Of a stretch of DNA of 64,000 nucleotides, positions 8,691-17,398 are shown piece after piece. The position numbers were made by a program, and so were the translations under genes. Where the stretch lies: positions 1,488,001 through 1,552,000 of the forward strand of contig NZ_LIPG01000001.1 in the NCBI RefSeq assembly GCF_001905505.1, written 5' to 3'. This DNA comes from Streptomyces sp. CB02058. Its GTDB lineage: Bacteria > Actinomycetota > Actinomycetes > Streptomycetales > Streptomycetaceae. The first letter of the stretch is position 1. Every line of letters starts with the position of its first letter. Below the pieces are notes generated by a model. It was given only the letters and a program-made list of their open reading frames with translations. It did no database searches and was not told the DNA's origin.

Positions 8691-9809
8691 TCAGCCGCTC
8701 AGCCGGGCCAGCGCCCCGGCAGCCTCCTCCACGGTGTCGACGAGCGCGATTCGGGACTCCATCGCACGGTCCGCCGCGAGCGCGCTCAGCAGCGGCCACG
8801 CGGGCAGCTTCTCCGTCCAGTGCGCGCGGTTCACCAGCACCATCGGTGTGGGCGCGGAACGCGACTCGTAGTAGTTCGGCGTCGCGTTGTCGAAGATCTC
8901 CTGCACGGTCCCGGCCGCGCCGGGCAGGAAGATCACACCCGCCGTCGAGCGGGCCAGCAGCCCGTCCTCGCGCAGGGCGTTCGCGAAGTACTTGGCTATG
9001 TGGTCCGCGAAGGCGTTCGGCGGCTCGTGTCCGTAGAACCAGGTGGGGATCGCGACCGAGGTGCCACCTTCCGGCCAGCGCTCCCTCACATCGAAGGCCG
9101 CCGTCGCCCAGTCCGTGACCGAAGGGCTGAACGAGGGTGCGGCGGCGAGGAGTTCGCAGGCCTTGAGCAGCATCGCGTCGGTGTACGGAGCGGAGTACGC
9201 GCCCAGGTTGGCCGCCTCCATCGCGCCCGGGCCACCGCCCGTGGCGACCGTGAGACCGCTGCGGGCCAGCTCCCTGCCGAGCGTCGCGGCACCGGTGTAC
9301 TCCTCGGTGCCCCGGGCCATCGCGTGGCCGCCCATCACGCCCACCACCCGCGCCCCGGCGAGGTGTTCGTCCAGCGCGTCGGAGACCGCGTCGTCGTGGA
9401 GCGCCCGCAGCATCGAGGCGAAGACGTCGCCGTTCGACCTGGTCAGCTGGAACCAGGCGTAGGCGCGGGCGTCCGGCGTAGCCGAGTAGCCGCCCTGTCC
9501 GAGCCCTTCGTACAGGGCCTCGGGGTTGTAGAGCAGTCCGCGGTACGGGTCGAAGGGCAGGCCCGGCACCGGTGGGAAGACGAAGGCGCCGTCCGCCCGT
9601 ATCTTCGCCTCGGCGCGGGGCTCCATGCGGCAGCCGAGGAAGACCGCGCCCCGGGTGTCGGTCGTGAGCAGGGCCTCGGTCCGGTCCGTCAGATCGACGG
9701 ACTGGACGCGGTGGCCGGCCAGGGTCCCGGCCGCCACCGCCTGATCGAATGCGGCGAGCGTCTCTATCTCGACGCCGGGTGCGTAGGTGTTCTCGTCCGG
9801 ATTCTCCAC
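8691..9809 (-). CDS. LOG family (lysine decarboxylase-like) protein
   Basis: A Rossmann-like protein of 372 residues with the LOG nucleotide-phosphate-binding pattern: GVMGGHAMARG (about residue 155), GGGPGAMEAAN, and PGAAGTVQEIFD in place of the classical PGGxGTxxE. LOG proteins release cytokinin bases from nucleoside monophosphates or act as nucleotide pyrophosphate-ribose hydrolases. This long version, with an N-terminal domain of about 140 residues, is a common actinobacterial form of unproven substrate. The Gly-to-Ala change in the PGG motif is visible but its effect is unknown. Confidence 0.85.
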   Translation of the reverse strand: MENPDENTYAPGVEIETLAAFDQAVAAGTLAGHRVQSVDLTDRTEALLTTDTRGAVFLGCRMEPRAEAKIRADGAFVFPPVPGLPFDPYRGLLYNPEALYEGLGQGGYSATPDARAYAWFQLTRSNGDVFASMLRALHDDAVSDALDEHLAGARVVGVMGGHAMARGTEEYTGAATLGRELARSGLTVATGGGPGAMEAANLGAYSAPYTDAMLLKACELLAAAPSFSPSVTDWATAAFDVRERWPEGGTSVAIPTWFYGHEPPNAFADHIAKYFANALREDGLLARSTAGVIFLPGAAGTVQEIFDNATPNYYESRSAPTPMVLVNRAHWTEKLPAWPLLSALAADRAMESRIALVDTVEEAAGALARLSG

Positions 9810-9844
9810 GCCGCCATGCTACGTACCGGCTTCCGCGGAGGGTG

Positions 9845-11008
9845 TCACTCCGTCAGGGGCAGCGCCGCCAGCACCGCGATCGCCCAGGTCAGCGGGGCGA
9901 AGACGACCAGCAGGGCCACCGCCCGCAGGGCTGCGGCGGACCGCAGCGCGGAGGCCGGGGCGCCGAGCCGCAGCAGGGTGCTGGCCGTACGGGCGCGGGC
10001 CTGCTTGGCCTCCAGCGCGGAGGTCATCAGCGTGGCGGTGGTGCAGCCGACGACGAGTACGGCGCCGAGCGCGGTCAGCGGGCCGAAGGGGCGCGGGCCG
10101 CCGGTGTACAGGACGGACGCCGCGATCACCCCCGACAGCACCGCGCAGACCACCCCGAGCGGCCGGCCGATCCGGGACGCCTCGTCCATCAGCACCCGGC
10201 CGGCCAGCAGCCGCACGGCTCCCGGGCGCACGGCCTGGAGCAGCCGTCCGCAGAGATGGGTGAGACCGGGCCCCGCCATCGCCAGACCGATCGCGGTCAG
10301 GGTCCAGCCCACGAGCACGGCCGCGGGGGTGGAGTCCAGCCGGCCGGGCAGCGGGAAGGGGCTGCCCGCCGAGTCGCGGCTCGTGTACGCCTCGACCGCG
10401 AGCCCGGCCGCTGTGAGCGCCACCCCCCAGGGCAGGCCCGTCGGCGCCGGGGCGGGCGCGAGGTCGTCCTCCGCCTCCTGCGCCTCGGAGGGCGCGACGG
10501 GCCTGGACCGCAGCGCGAGCCCGCCGGCCGCCGAAGCAGCCAGCGGCACCACTGCCAGCAGCATCAGCGCGGCGGCGAGCGGCAGCGGGGTGCCCGCGCC
10601 CAGGAACTCGGCCGCGCCCCCGTCGAACGGCAGCCCGGTCAGATCGCCGCGCAGATGCAGGAAGAAGAGCAGCGCCACGACCGACCCGAGCGTGGTGGAC
10701 ACCGCCGTGGAGATCGCCGCGAGCAGCGAGAGACGGGCCGGCCCGAGACCGGCGGCGAAGAGACCGGGTCGCGGACGCGTGCTCGGATCCGTACGCGCGA
10801 CGGCGACCGCGAACTGGACCGTCGCGGCCAGCGGCACGGCGCACCAGAGCAGCCGCAGGACGGAACCGGAGGCATGCGCCGGGTGCCCGGAGGCGTATCC
10901 CAGGGTGCACAGGAGCAGGAAGCCGACCCCCGCCGACGCGGCGGCGAGAAGCAGCCGCCGCATCAGGACCAGGGGATGCGAGCCGCGGGTCAGACGGAGA
11001 GCGAGCAC
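9845..11008 (-). CDS. ABC transporter permease (FtsX-like)
   Basis: A polytopic membrane protein of about 387 residues with roughly eight hydrophobic segments and the C-terminal repeat typical of FtsX/MacB-type permeases (ALEAKQARARTASTLLRLGAP, then paired spans). GTG 11008 overlaps the end of the upstream ATPase by 19 nt, which fits translational coupling. ATG 10963 is an alternative that would give 372 residues. It is paired with the ATPase at 10990-11760. Substrate unknown; such pairs often export lipids, peptides or antibiotics. Confidence 0.8.
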   Translation of the reverse strand: MLALRLTRGSHPLVLMRRLLLAAASAGVGFLLLCTLGYASGHPAHASGSVLRLLWCAVPLAATVQFAVAVARTDPSTRPRPGLFAAGLGPARLSLLAAISTAVSTTLGSVVALLFFLHLRGDLTGLPFDGGAAEFLGAGTPLPLAAALMLLAVVPLAASAAGGLALRSRPVAPSEAQEAEDDLAPAPAPTGLPWGVALTAAGLAVEAYTSRDSAGSPFPLPGRLDSTPAAVLVGWTLTAIGLAMAGPGLTHLCGRLLQAVRPGAVRLLAGRVLMDEASRIGRPLGVVCAVLSGVIAASVLYTGGPRPFGPLTALGAVLVVGCTTATLMTSALEAKQARARTASTLLRLGAPASALRSAAALRAVALLVVFAPLTWAIAVLAALPLTE

Positions 11009-11760
11009 GCCGAGCGGCCTTCCGTATCGGACGCGGAGGGCAGGGAGACGGTGTTGACTCGGCGGCCGTCCAGCAGCGAGACCACACGGTCCCCCAGGGA
11101 GGCGACCTCCGGGTCGTGGGTGGCGAGCACGACGGTGATGCCGTGCGAGCGCGCCGCCGTGGTCAGAGTGCGCAGCAGCTGGGCGCGCTCGGCGTGGTGC
11201 AGCGTCGCCGTCGGCTCGTCCGCGAAGATCACGGACGGCGAGGCGGCCAGCGCGCGGGCCACGGAGATCCGCTGGCGCTGGGACTGGAGGAGCGCGTGGG
11301 GTCGCTTCCTGGCGAGAGGGCCGATGTCCAGGCGCTCCAGCCACTCGGTGGCCGCCTTCTTCGCCTGCCGGTGGGAGACGCCCCGCAGCAGCAGCGGCAG
11401 TGCGGCGTTCTCCCAGGTGTTGAGCTCGGGCACGAGCTGCGGTTCGGCCGCGATCCAGCCGAATCTTTCCCGGCGCAGCTGTTCGCGCAGCCGGGGGCCC
11501 ATGGTGTGCACGGGGACGCTGTTGAACCAGACCTCTCCCTGGTCGGGCACCAGCTGGCCGGAGAGGCAGTGCAGGAGTGTCGTCTTGCCGCTCCCCCGTG
11601 GCCCGGTCACGGCGAGGATCTCGCCGTCGCGGACGCCGAGGGAGACACCGCCGAGCCCCGGGGAGCCGTTGTGGGAGTGGTGCAGGGAACGTGCCCAGAT
11701 CACGTCGTTGTCGGGCGGGGCCACCATGGCGTACACCTCGGTTCGGATCAGATTTCCCAT
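10990..11760 (-). CDS. ABC transporter ATPase with degenerate signature motif
   Basis: Up to 256 residues. Walker A GPRGSGKTT (about 53-61), Walker B VIFADEPT and the switch His in ATHD are intact, but the signature LSGGQ is replaced by LLQSQRQR. The Q-loop region reads AAEPQLVPELNTWENAALPL. ATG 11760 abuts a hairpin with no useful spacing from a GGGGGA. ATG 11727 (MVAPPDN) has GAGGTG 7 nt upstream and may be the real start. It precedes and overlaps the FtsX-type permease. The normal arrangement suggests a MacB-like exporter. Confidence 0.85.
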   Translation of the reverse strand: MGNLIRTEVYAMVAPPDNDVIWARSLHHSHNGSPGLGGVSLGVRDGEILAVTGPRGSGKTTLLHCLSGQLVPDQGEVWFNSVPVHTMGPRLREQLRRERFGWIAAEPQLVPELNTWENAALPLLLRGVSHRQAKKAATEWLERLDIGPLARKRPHALLQSQRQRISVARALAASPSVIFADEPTATLHHAERAQLLRTLTTAARSHGITVVLATHDPEVASLGDRVVSLLDGRRVNTVSLPSASDTEGRSACSLSV

Positions 11761-11777
11761 TCCCCCGTATGGGGGAA
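11760..11777 (-). promoter_or_regulatory. hairpin at the ABC ATPase start
   Basis: TTCCCCC at 11760-11766 pairs with GGGGGAA at 11771-11777 over a 4-nt loop. On the minus strand the arm GGGGGA lies directly against ATG 11760. It could mask that start or simply belong to the leader of the ATG 11727 start. Confidence 0.4.
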
Positions 11778-11840
11778 CGAGGTCAAGGCCGATCGGTCAC
11801 TCGGCACGCTAGGCAGCCGGACCGGGGTGTCGGGACAGTA

Positions 11841-11890
11841 CGCGGCCCGGATGCTCCCCTTCTCACTCGAACGGGTGCATCCGGGCCGCG
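11841..11890 (-). terminator. probable terminator after the aminotransferase
   Basis: A perfect 14-bp inverted repeat (11841-11854 with 11877-11890) around a 22-nt loop, about 55 nt beyond the aminotransferase stop on the minus strand and upstream of the ABC gene. Confidence 0.6.
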
Positions 11891-11945
11891 TGGACCGTAT
11901 GAAATGACTGCTGCGCGGGCTCGCGCCGGCGACAGGAGCCGTCGG

Positions 11946-13307
11946 TCAGAGCTTCGTCCAGGCCTCCGTCAGGACGCCGCGCAGAATGCCCTCGATCTCG
12001 TCGAAGGTCGACTGGTCGGAGATCAGCGGCGGCGCGAGCTGCACGACCGGGTCGCCGCGGTCGTCGGCCCGGCAGTAGAGGCCGTTCTCGTACAGCGCCT
12101 TGGAGAGGAAGCCGTACAGGACGCGCTCGGTCTCCTCGTCGGTGAAGGTCTCCTTGGTGGCCTTGTCCTTCACCAGCTCGATGCCGTAGAAGAAGCCGTT
12201 GCCGCGGACGTCGCCGACGATCGGCAGGTCGTGCAGCTTCTGGAGCGTCGTCAGGAAGGCGTTCTCGTTGTCCAGGACGTGCTGGTTGAGGCCCTCGCGC
12301 TCGAAGATGTCGAGGTTGGCGAGGCCGACCGCCGCGGACACCGGGTGGCCGCCGAAGGTGTAGCCGTGCAGGAAGGTGTTGTCGCCCTGGTAGAACGGCT
12401 CGGCCAGCCGGTCGGAGATGATGCACGCGCCGATGGGGGAGTAGCCCGAGGTCATGCCCTTGGCGCAGGTGATCATGTCCGGCACGTAGCCGAACTTGTC
12501 GCAGGCGAACATCGTGCCGAGGCGGCCGAAGGCGCAGATGACCTCGTCGGAGACGAGCAGTACGTCATGCCGGTCGCAGATCTCGCGCACCCGCTGGAAG
12601 TACCCGGGCGGCGGCGGGAAGCAGCCGCCGGCGTTCTGGACGGGCTCCAGGAAGACCGCGGCGACCGTGTCCGGGCCCTCGAAGAGGATCTGCTGCTCGA
12701 TCTGGTCGGCGGCCCAGCGGCCGAAGGCCTCCGGGTCGTCGCCGAACAGAGGCGCGCGGTAGATGTTGGTGTTCGGCACCTTGTGCGCGCCGGGGACCAG
12801 CGGCTCGAACGGGGCCTTGAGCGCGGGCAGTCCGGTGATCGACAGGGCGCCCTGCGGGGTGCCGTGATAGGCGACCGCGCGCGAGATGACCTTGTACTTG
12901 GTGGGCTTGCCCTTGAGCTTGAAGTACTGCTTGGCCAGCTTCCAGGCCGTCTCCACGGCCTCGCCGCCGCCCGTGGTGAAGAAGACCTTGTTGAGGTCGC
13001 CCGGGGCGTGGTGCGCCAGCCGCTCGGCCAGTTCGACGGCCTTGGGGTGGGCGTAGGACCACACGGGGAAGAAGCCCAGCTCCTGGCCCTGCTTGTACGC
13101 GGTCTCGGCGAGCTCGTGACGGCCGTGTCCGGCGTTGACGACGAACAGGCCGGAGAGGCCGTCGAGGTAGCGCTTGCCCTTGTCGTCGTAGATGTAGGTG
13201 CCTTCGCCACGCACGATGGTGGGAACGGGCGCGTTCTCGTAGTCCGACATGCGGGTGAAGTGCATCCACAGGTGGTCGTACGCGGTTCGGCTGAGGTCCT
13301 TGCTCAC
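11946..13307 (-). CDS. class III aminotransferase (putrescine/polyamine transaminase type)
   Basis: A PLP-dependent fold-type I enzyme of 453 residues. The internal aldimine Lys is K283 in MITCAKGMTSGYSP, and SDEVICAFGRLG carries the PLP-pyridine Asp. The N-terminus (YDHLWMHFTRM) resembles putrescine- and omega-amino acid-pyruvate transaminases such as SpuC. GTG 13307 is the start, just 2 nt after the Lrp/AsnC stop, so the two are co-transcribed. I recall the S. coelicolor equivalent (SCO5655) being assigned to putrescine use. With the divergent aldehyde dehydrogenase it would turn putrescine to aminobutyraldehyde and then GABA. Confidence 0.85.
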   Translation of the reverse strand: MSKDLSRTAYDHLWMHFTRMSDYENAPVPTIVRGEGTYIYDDKGKRYLDGLSGLFVVNAGHGRHELAETAYKQGQELGFFPVWSYAHPKAVELAERLAHHAPGDLNKVFFTTGGGEAVETAWKLAKQYFKLKGKPTKYKVISRAVAYHGTPQGALSITGLPALKAPFEPLVPGAHKVPNTNIYRAPLFGDDPEAFGRWAADQIEQQILFEGPDTVAAVFLEPVQNAGGCFPPPPGYFQRVREICDRHDVLLVSDEVICAFGRLGTMFACDKFGYVPDMITCAKGMTSGYSPIGACIISDRLAEPFYQGDNTFLHGYTFGGHPVSAAVGLANLDIFEREGLNQHVLDNENAFLTTLQKLHDLPIVGDVRGNGFFYGIELVKDKATKETFTDEETERVLYGFLSKALYENGLYCRADDRGDPVVQLAPPLISDQSTFDEIEGILRGVLTEAWTKL

Positions 13308-13309
13308 GG

Positions 13310-13801
13310 CTATCGGGTTCCCCACATGTAGGTCTGCTTCTTGAGCTTGAGGTAGACGAAGCTCTCGGTGGAGCGCACGCCGGGTATGGCCCGGATGCGT
13401 TTGTTGATCGTCTCCAGCAGGTGGTCGTCGTCCTCGCAGACGATCTCCACCATGAGGTCGAAGGAGCCCGCGGTCATCACCACGTACTCGCACTCGGCCA
13501 TGGCCGACAGGGCCTCGGCCACGGGGTCGAGGTCGCCCTCGACGTTGATCCCGACCATCGCCTGGCGCCGCAGCCCCACGGTGAGCGGGTCCGTGACGGC
13601 GACGATCTGCATCACGCCCTGGTCGAGCAGCTTCTGGACGCGCTGGCGCACGGCCGCTTCGGACAGGCCCACGGCCTTGCCGATCGCGGCGTACGGACGG
13701 CGTCCGTCCTCCTGGAGCTGCTCGATGATTGCGAGGGACACGGCATCGACGGCTGGTGCCGATCCGTTCCCGGTCCTGGAGTCTGCGCTGCGACTGGCCA
13801 C
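13310..13801 (-). CDS. Lrp/AsnC family transcriptional regulator
   Basis: 163 residues from GTG 13801. It has an N-terminal winged helix (AIIEQLQEDGRRPYAAIGKAVGLS, then AAVRQRVQKLLDQG) and a C-terminal RAM ligand-binding domain (AMVGINVEG, AGSFDLMVEIVC). Other in-frame starts are GTG 13816 and TTG 13837. The first is the usual type, but the residues before 13801 look unstructured. It is co-transcribed with the aminotransferase and faces the aldehyde dehydrogenase, so it probably controls the divergent polyamine/amino-acid catabolic genes in response to a substrate amine or amino acid. Confidence 0.88.
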   Translation of the reverse strand: MASRSADSRTGNGSAPAVDAVSLAIIEQLQEDGRRPYAAIGKAVGLSEAAVRQRVQKLLDQGVMQIVAVTDPLTVGLRRQAMVGINVEGDLDPVAEALSAMAECEYVVMTAGSFDLMVEIVCEDDDHLLETINKRIRAIPGVRSTESFVYLKLKKQTYMWGTR

Positions 13802-13850
13802 ACACTCACTGTGCACCGCGACTCGTCTGTCTGGCAAGCCCGATTCGATG

Positions 13851-13940
13851 AAATTCGTTGTTTCGAAGGTTCAAACTCACTGAATCCGAAGTTATCGGCG
13901 GTTGGGTATGTCGAAAGCGTCACCGAACCGTTTAGGGTGG
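13851..13940. promoter_or_regulatory. AT-rich divergent control region with candidate operator
   Basis: The 177-nt gap between the AsnC gene and the aldehyde dehydrogenase contains an unusually AT-rich patch (13850-13895) in a >70% GC setting. CGTTGTTTC at 13856-13864, preceded by ATT, recurs in inverted orientation upstream of the second aldehyde dehydrogenase (23514-23522). TAGGGT at 13933-13938 is a possible -10 for the rightward gene. Confidence 0.4.
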
Positions 13941-13978
13941 ATGTCTCACCCATCGGACAGTCGACAGGAGGGGTCGTT

Positions 13979-15418
13979 GTGACCACCGAGGTGCGCCGTC
14001 TGCGCAACTACATCGACGGAGAGTTCCGGGACGCCGCGGACGGGCGGACCATCGACGTGGTCAACCCGGTGACGGAAGAGGTCTACGCGACCTCCCCGCT
14101 CTCCGGGCAGGCCGACGTCGACGCCGCCATGCAGGCCGCCGCCGCGGCCTTCCCCGCCTGGCGCGACGTGACTCCCGCGGAGCGCCAGAAAGCCCTGCTG
14201 AAGATCGCGGACGCCTTCGAGGAGCGGGCGGAGGACCTCATCGCGGCCGAGTCGGAGAACACCGGCAAGCCGCTGGAGCTCACCCGCACCGAAGAGATCC
14301 CGCCGATGGTGGACCAGATCCGCTTCTTCGCGGGCGCCGCCCGGCTGCTGGAGGGCCGCTCGGCCGGCGAGTACATGGAGGGGCTGACCTCCATCGTCCG
14401 GCGCGAGCCGGTGGGCGTCTGCGCCCAGGTCGCGCCGTGGAACTACCCGATGATGATGGCGGTGTGGAAGTTCGCCCCGGCGCTCGCCGCGGGCAACACC
14501 GTCGTGATCAAGCCGTCCGACACCACTCCGGCGTCGACCGTGCTGATCGCCGAGATCATCGGGCAGATCCTGCCCAAGGGCGTCTTCAACGTCATCTGCG
14601 GCGACCGTGAGACCGGCCGTGCGATGGTCGAGCACCCCACCCCGGCGATGGCCTCCATCACCGGTTCCGTACGGGCCGGCATGCAGGTCGCGGAGTCCGC
14701 GGCCAAGGACGTCAAGCGGGTCCACCTGGAGCTCGGCGGCAAGGCACCCGTCGTCGTGTTCGAGGACACCGACATCGCCAAGGCCGTCGAAGGCATCTCC
14801 GTGGCCGGTTACTTCAACGCGGGCCAGGACTGTACGGCTGCCACCCGCGTCATGGTCCACGAGTCCATCCACGACGAGTTCGTCACCGCCCTCGCCAAGG
14901 CGGCGGCCGACACGAAGACCGGCCTGCCGGACGACGAGGACGTGCTGTACGGCCCGCTCAACAACGCCAACCAGCTCGCCCAGGTCGTCGGGTTCATCGA
15001 ACGGCTCCCGGCGCACGCCAAGGTCGAGGCCGGCGGCCACCGGGTCGGCGACAAGGGCTACTTCTACGCTCCGACCGTCGTCTCGGGCCTCCGGCAGGAC
15101 GACGAGATCATCCAGCACGAGGTCTTCGGGCCCGTCATCACCGTCCAGTCCTTCACGGACGAGGCCCAGGCCGTGGAGTACGCCAACGGCGTCGAGTACG
15201 CCCTGGCCTCCTCGGTGTGGACCAAGGACCACTCCCGCGCGATGCGCATGTCCAAGAAGCTCGACTTCGGCTGCGTGTGGATCAACACCCACATCCCGCT
15301 CGTCGCCGAGATGCCGCACGGCGGGTTCAAGAAGTCCGGCTACGGCAAGGACCTCTCCGCGTACGGCTTCGAGGACTACACCAGGATCAAGCACGTCATG
15401 ACGTCCCTGGACGACTGA
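13979..15418 (+). CDS. NAD-dependent aldehyde dehydrogenase (aminobutyraldehyde or gamma-glutamyl-aminobutyraldehyde type)
   Basis: 479 residues of the ALDH superfamily. The catalytic Cys is C285 in AGQDCTAATR, the general base Glu is E251 in HLELGGKAP, and the NAD-site PWNYP and the KPSDTTP segment are present. AGGAGGGG at 13966-13973 precedes GTG 13979 by 5 nt. It is divergent from the AsnC-aminotransferase pair. I recall SCO5657, the likely counterpart, being described as PuuC-like. The expected role is to oxidise the aldehyde made from putrescine or its gamma-glutamyl form. Its close paralogue is at 23621-25135. Confidence 0.9.
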   Translation: MTTEVRRLRNYIDGEFRDAADGRTIDVVNPVTEEVYATSPLSGQADVDAAMQAAAAAFPAWRDVTPAERQKALLKIADAFEERAEDLIAAESENTGKPLELTRTEEIPPMVDQIRFFAGAARLLEGRSAGEYMEGLTSIVRREPVGVCAQVAPWNYPMMMAVWKFAPALAAGNTVVIKPSDTTPASTVLIAEIIGQILPKGVFNVICGDRETGRAMVEHPTPAMASITGSVRAGMQVAESAAKDVKRVHLELGGKAPVVVFEDTDIAKAVEGISVAGYFNAGQDCTAATRVMVHESIHDEFVTALAKAAADTKTGLPDDEDVLYGPLNNANQLAQVVGFIERLPAHAKVEAGGHRVGDKGYFYAPTVVSGLRQDDEIIQHEVFGPVITVQSFTDEAQAVEYANGVEYALASSVWTKDHSRAMRMSKKLDFGCVWINTHIPLVAEMPHGGFKKSGYGKDLSAYGFEDYTRIKHVMTSLDD

Positions 15419-15509
15419 CACGTCTTCTCCGTAGTCGCGTTCGCGGTCGCGGCCGCAGTGGAAGTGAACGGCCGCAGTCGCAGTGCGCGGCCACATTCGC
15501 AGTGGCGGC

Positions 15510-15539
15510 AACGGCCCCGGGCCCCGGCCCGGGGCCGTT
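15510..15539 (+). terminator. terminator after aldehyde dehydrogenase
   Basis: A 14-bp perfect stem (15510-15523 with 15526-15539), effectively 13 bp with a 4-nt loop, 91 nt past the stop. No U-tract. Confidence 0.75.
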
Positions 15540-15588
15540 CCGTGTACCCCCGAATTGAACGTGTTCATGGCGGGCGTACGCTGCGGGC

Positions 15589-16113
15589 ATGAGCGAGCGA
15601 GCCCTCTTGCGGCGCATACGCGTGTGGTTGGTCGTCTTCATCGTCTGTCTGGTGCTCAGCGGCCTCACGGCCTTCCCGCTGGTCACCGAACTCCACTGGC
15701 TCGAGGACCTGCTGACGTCCTCGGCCTCCCCCTTCCCCGAGCACTTCCCGGCGTTCACGGAGTGGATCACCCGGGTCCGGACCGGTCTCGACGAGACCGA
15801 TGCCGCCCACCCCTTCGTGCTCTACGGCACCGACTGGCTGGCCTTCGCCCACCTCGTCATCGCGGTCGCCTTCTACGGCCCCTACCGCGACCCCGTCCGC
15901 AACATCTGGGTGATCGAGTTCGGCATGATCGCCTGCGCCGGGATCATCCCGCTCGCGCTGATCTGCGGGCCGATCCGGGACATCCCCTTCGGGTGGACCC
16001 TCGTCGACATGTCCTTCGGAGTCTTCGGGATCATCCCGCTGCTCGTCGTCCACCGCATGATCAAGCGGCTGGAGACCACGACGGCCGGGCTGCCGGCCGC
16101 CCGGCCCGCATGA
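15589..16113 (+). CDS. four-span membrane protein, unknown function
   Basis: 174 residues with hydrophobic segments near 12-30, 82-98, 107-125 and 133-152, and a short basic N-terminus. It has a long hydrophilic loop (35-80) containing EHFPAFTEWITRVRTGLDET. I do not recognise the family. It converges with the serine hydrolase gene, its stop being one base from that gene's stop. Confidence 0.75.
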   Translation: MSERALLRRIRVWLVVFIVCLVLSGLTAFPLVTELHWLEDLLTSSASPFPEHFPAFTEWITRVRTGLDETDAAHPFVLYGTDWLAFAHLVIAVAFYGPYRDPVRNIWVIEFGMIACAGIIPLALICGPIRDIPFGWTLVDMSFGVFGIIPLLVVHRMIKRLETTTAGLPAARPA

Positions 16114-16114
16114 C

Positions 16115-17326
16115 TCAGCCGGCCGAGGGGGCACCGAACGCCGCCACGATGACGCCCAGCGCCGTGGGGTTGATGTCCTGCCCCTTCGCGTCGGTCGAGT
16201 TGACGCTGTAGACGAGCGTGCGGGACAGATCACGGGTTGCCGCCATCACCGAGTTGTAGCCCCAGCGGCCCCCCGTCTTCCCCCATACCTGCCGCCCGCC
16301 CAGGGTCATGACGCTGAGTCCGGCGCCGAACTGGGCGGGCTTGCCCGTGCCGTACGTCCGCACCGAGGAGCCCGGCAGTGTGAACATCTCCTCCAGCAGC
16401 GGTCCCCGCACCACCTGCCCACGGAAGAGTGCCTTGGTGAAACGCTCCAGATCTGCGGTGGTCGAGATGATGTCTCCTGCCGCCCATCCGTCGGTGGTGC
16501 CCCACACCGTCACGTCCCGCAGCTCCGTGCCACCGGACGCCGTGGCGAATGCCTGGTAGCCGTGGTTGTGCGGTCCGTGGATGCGCGGGTCGGCGCCGGG
16601 GAACGAGGTGGAGCGCAGCCCAAGCGGGCGCAGGACGCGCTCGCCCACCTGGTGGGCGTACGTGTCGCCCGTCACCTTCTCGATCAGGAGCCCCAGCAGC
16701 GTGTAGTTGATGTTCAGGTAGTGCTGGCTCGTCCCGGGGGCGAACTCCGGCTCCTGCCCCATGGCCGAGGCGACCATGTCACGGGGGGAGTGGAAGTCGA
16801 AGCGGTGGGCGTACCAGTCCTCCAGGGTCCCGCCCGTCGTCCGGGCCGCCGGTATCCCGCTCGTGTGGTTGAGCAGCTGCCGGACGCTCACCCGGCCGTA
16901 CGCCGCCGGGATCAGGTCCGGGAGGTAGTCCCTGGCCGCCCGGCCGAGGTCCAGCTCGTGCTCGGCGGCCAGTTGCAGGACCGTGGCGGCGGTGAAGACC
17001 TTCGTCACCGAGCCGGCGCGGAACCGTGCGTCCGGATCGGCGGGGCTGTTCGAGACCAGGTCGTGCACCCCTGAGCTGCCGCGCCAGCTTCCGTCCGTGC
17101 CCGCGACCCGTACCAGCGCCGCGGTCGCGCCGTCGTCGGGCAGTCCGGAGATCGCCGCGCGCAGGGCCGCGGCATCGGTTGCGCGGACTCCGTGCGCGGA
17201 GGCGGAAACGGATGAGGCGGCGGGCCCGGAAGGGCCGTTGCCTGCCGCCACGGCGGGAGCGGTGGGTCCCGACGCGATGCCGAGGACCAGTGCTGCGGCG
17301 AGGAGGGCGCGGGCGCGGCTGTTCAT
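16115..17326 (-). CDS. secreted serine hydrolase of the beta-lactamase class C / DD-carboxypeptidase family
   Basis: 403 residues with an N-terminal signal peptide (hydrophobic 6-28, Ala-rich cleavage region). The active-site triad of the family is intact: S106-V-T-K109, Y203-L-N205 and K350-T-G-G. HTSG at 154-157 is also typical. Members cleave peptidoglycan stem peptides or other D-amino acid peptides and esters outside the cell; the substrate here is not known. ATG 17326 is preceded by GGAGG at 7 nt. Confidence 0.88.
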   Translation of the reverse strand: MNSRARALLAAALVLGIASGPTAPAVAAGNGPSGPAASSVSASAHGVRATDAAALRAAISGLPDDGATAALVRVAGTDGSWRGSSGVHDLVSNSPADPDARFRAGSVTKVFTAATVLQLAAEHELDLGRAARDYLPDLIPAAYGRVSVRQLLNHTSGIPAARTTGGTLEDWYAHRFDFHSPRDMVASAMGQEPEFAPGTSQHYLNINYTLLGLLIEKVTGDTYAHQVGERVLRPLGLRSTSFPGADPRIHGPHNHGYQAFATASGGTELRDVTVWGTTDGWAAGDIISTTADLERFTKALFRGQVVRGPLLEEMFTLPGSSVRTYGTGKPAQFGAGLSVMTLGGRQVWGKTGGRWGYNSVMAATRDLSRTLVYSVNSTDAKGQDINPTALGVIVAAFGAPSAG

Positions 17327-17398
17327 GGGGTGCCTCCGGAAGGTGGAGTCGGTGACCGGGTGATGACTCCATCCTCTTGATCCGGACGCCCCGGCGGA

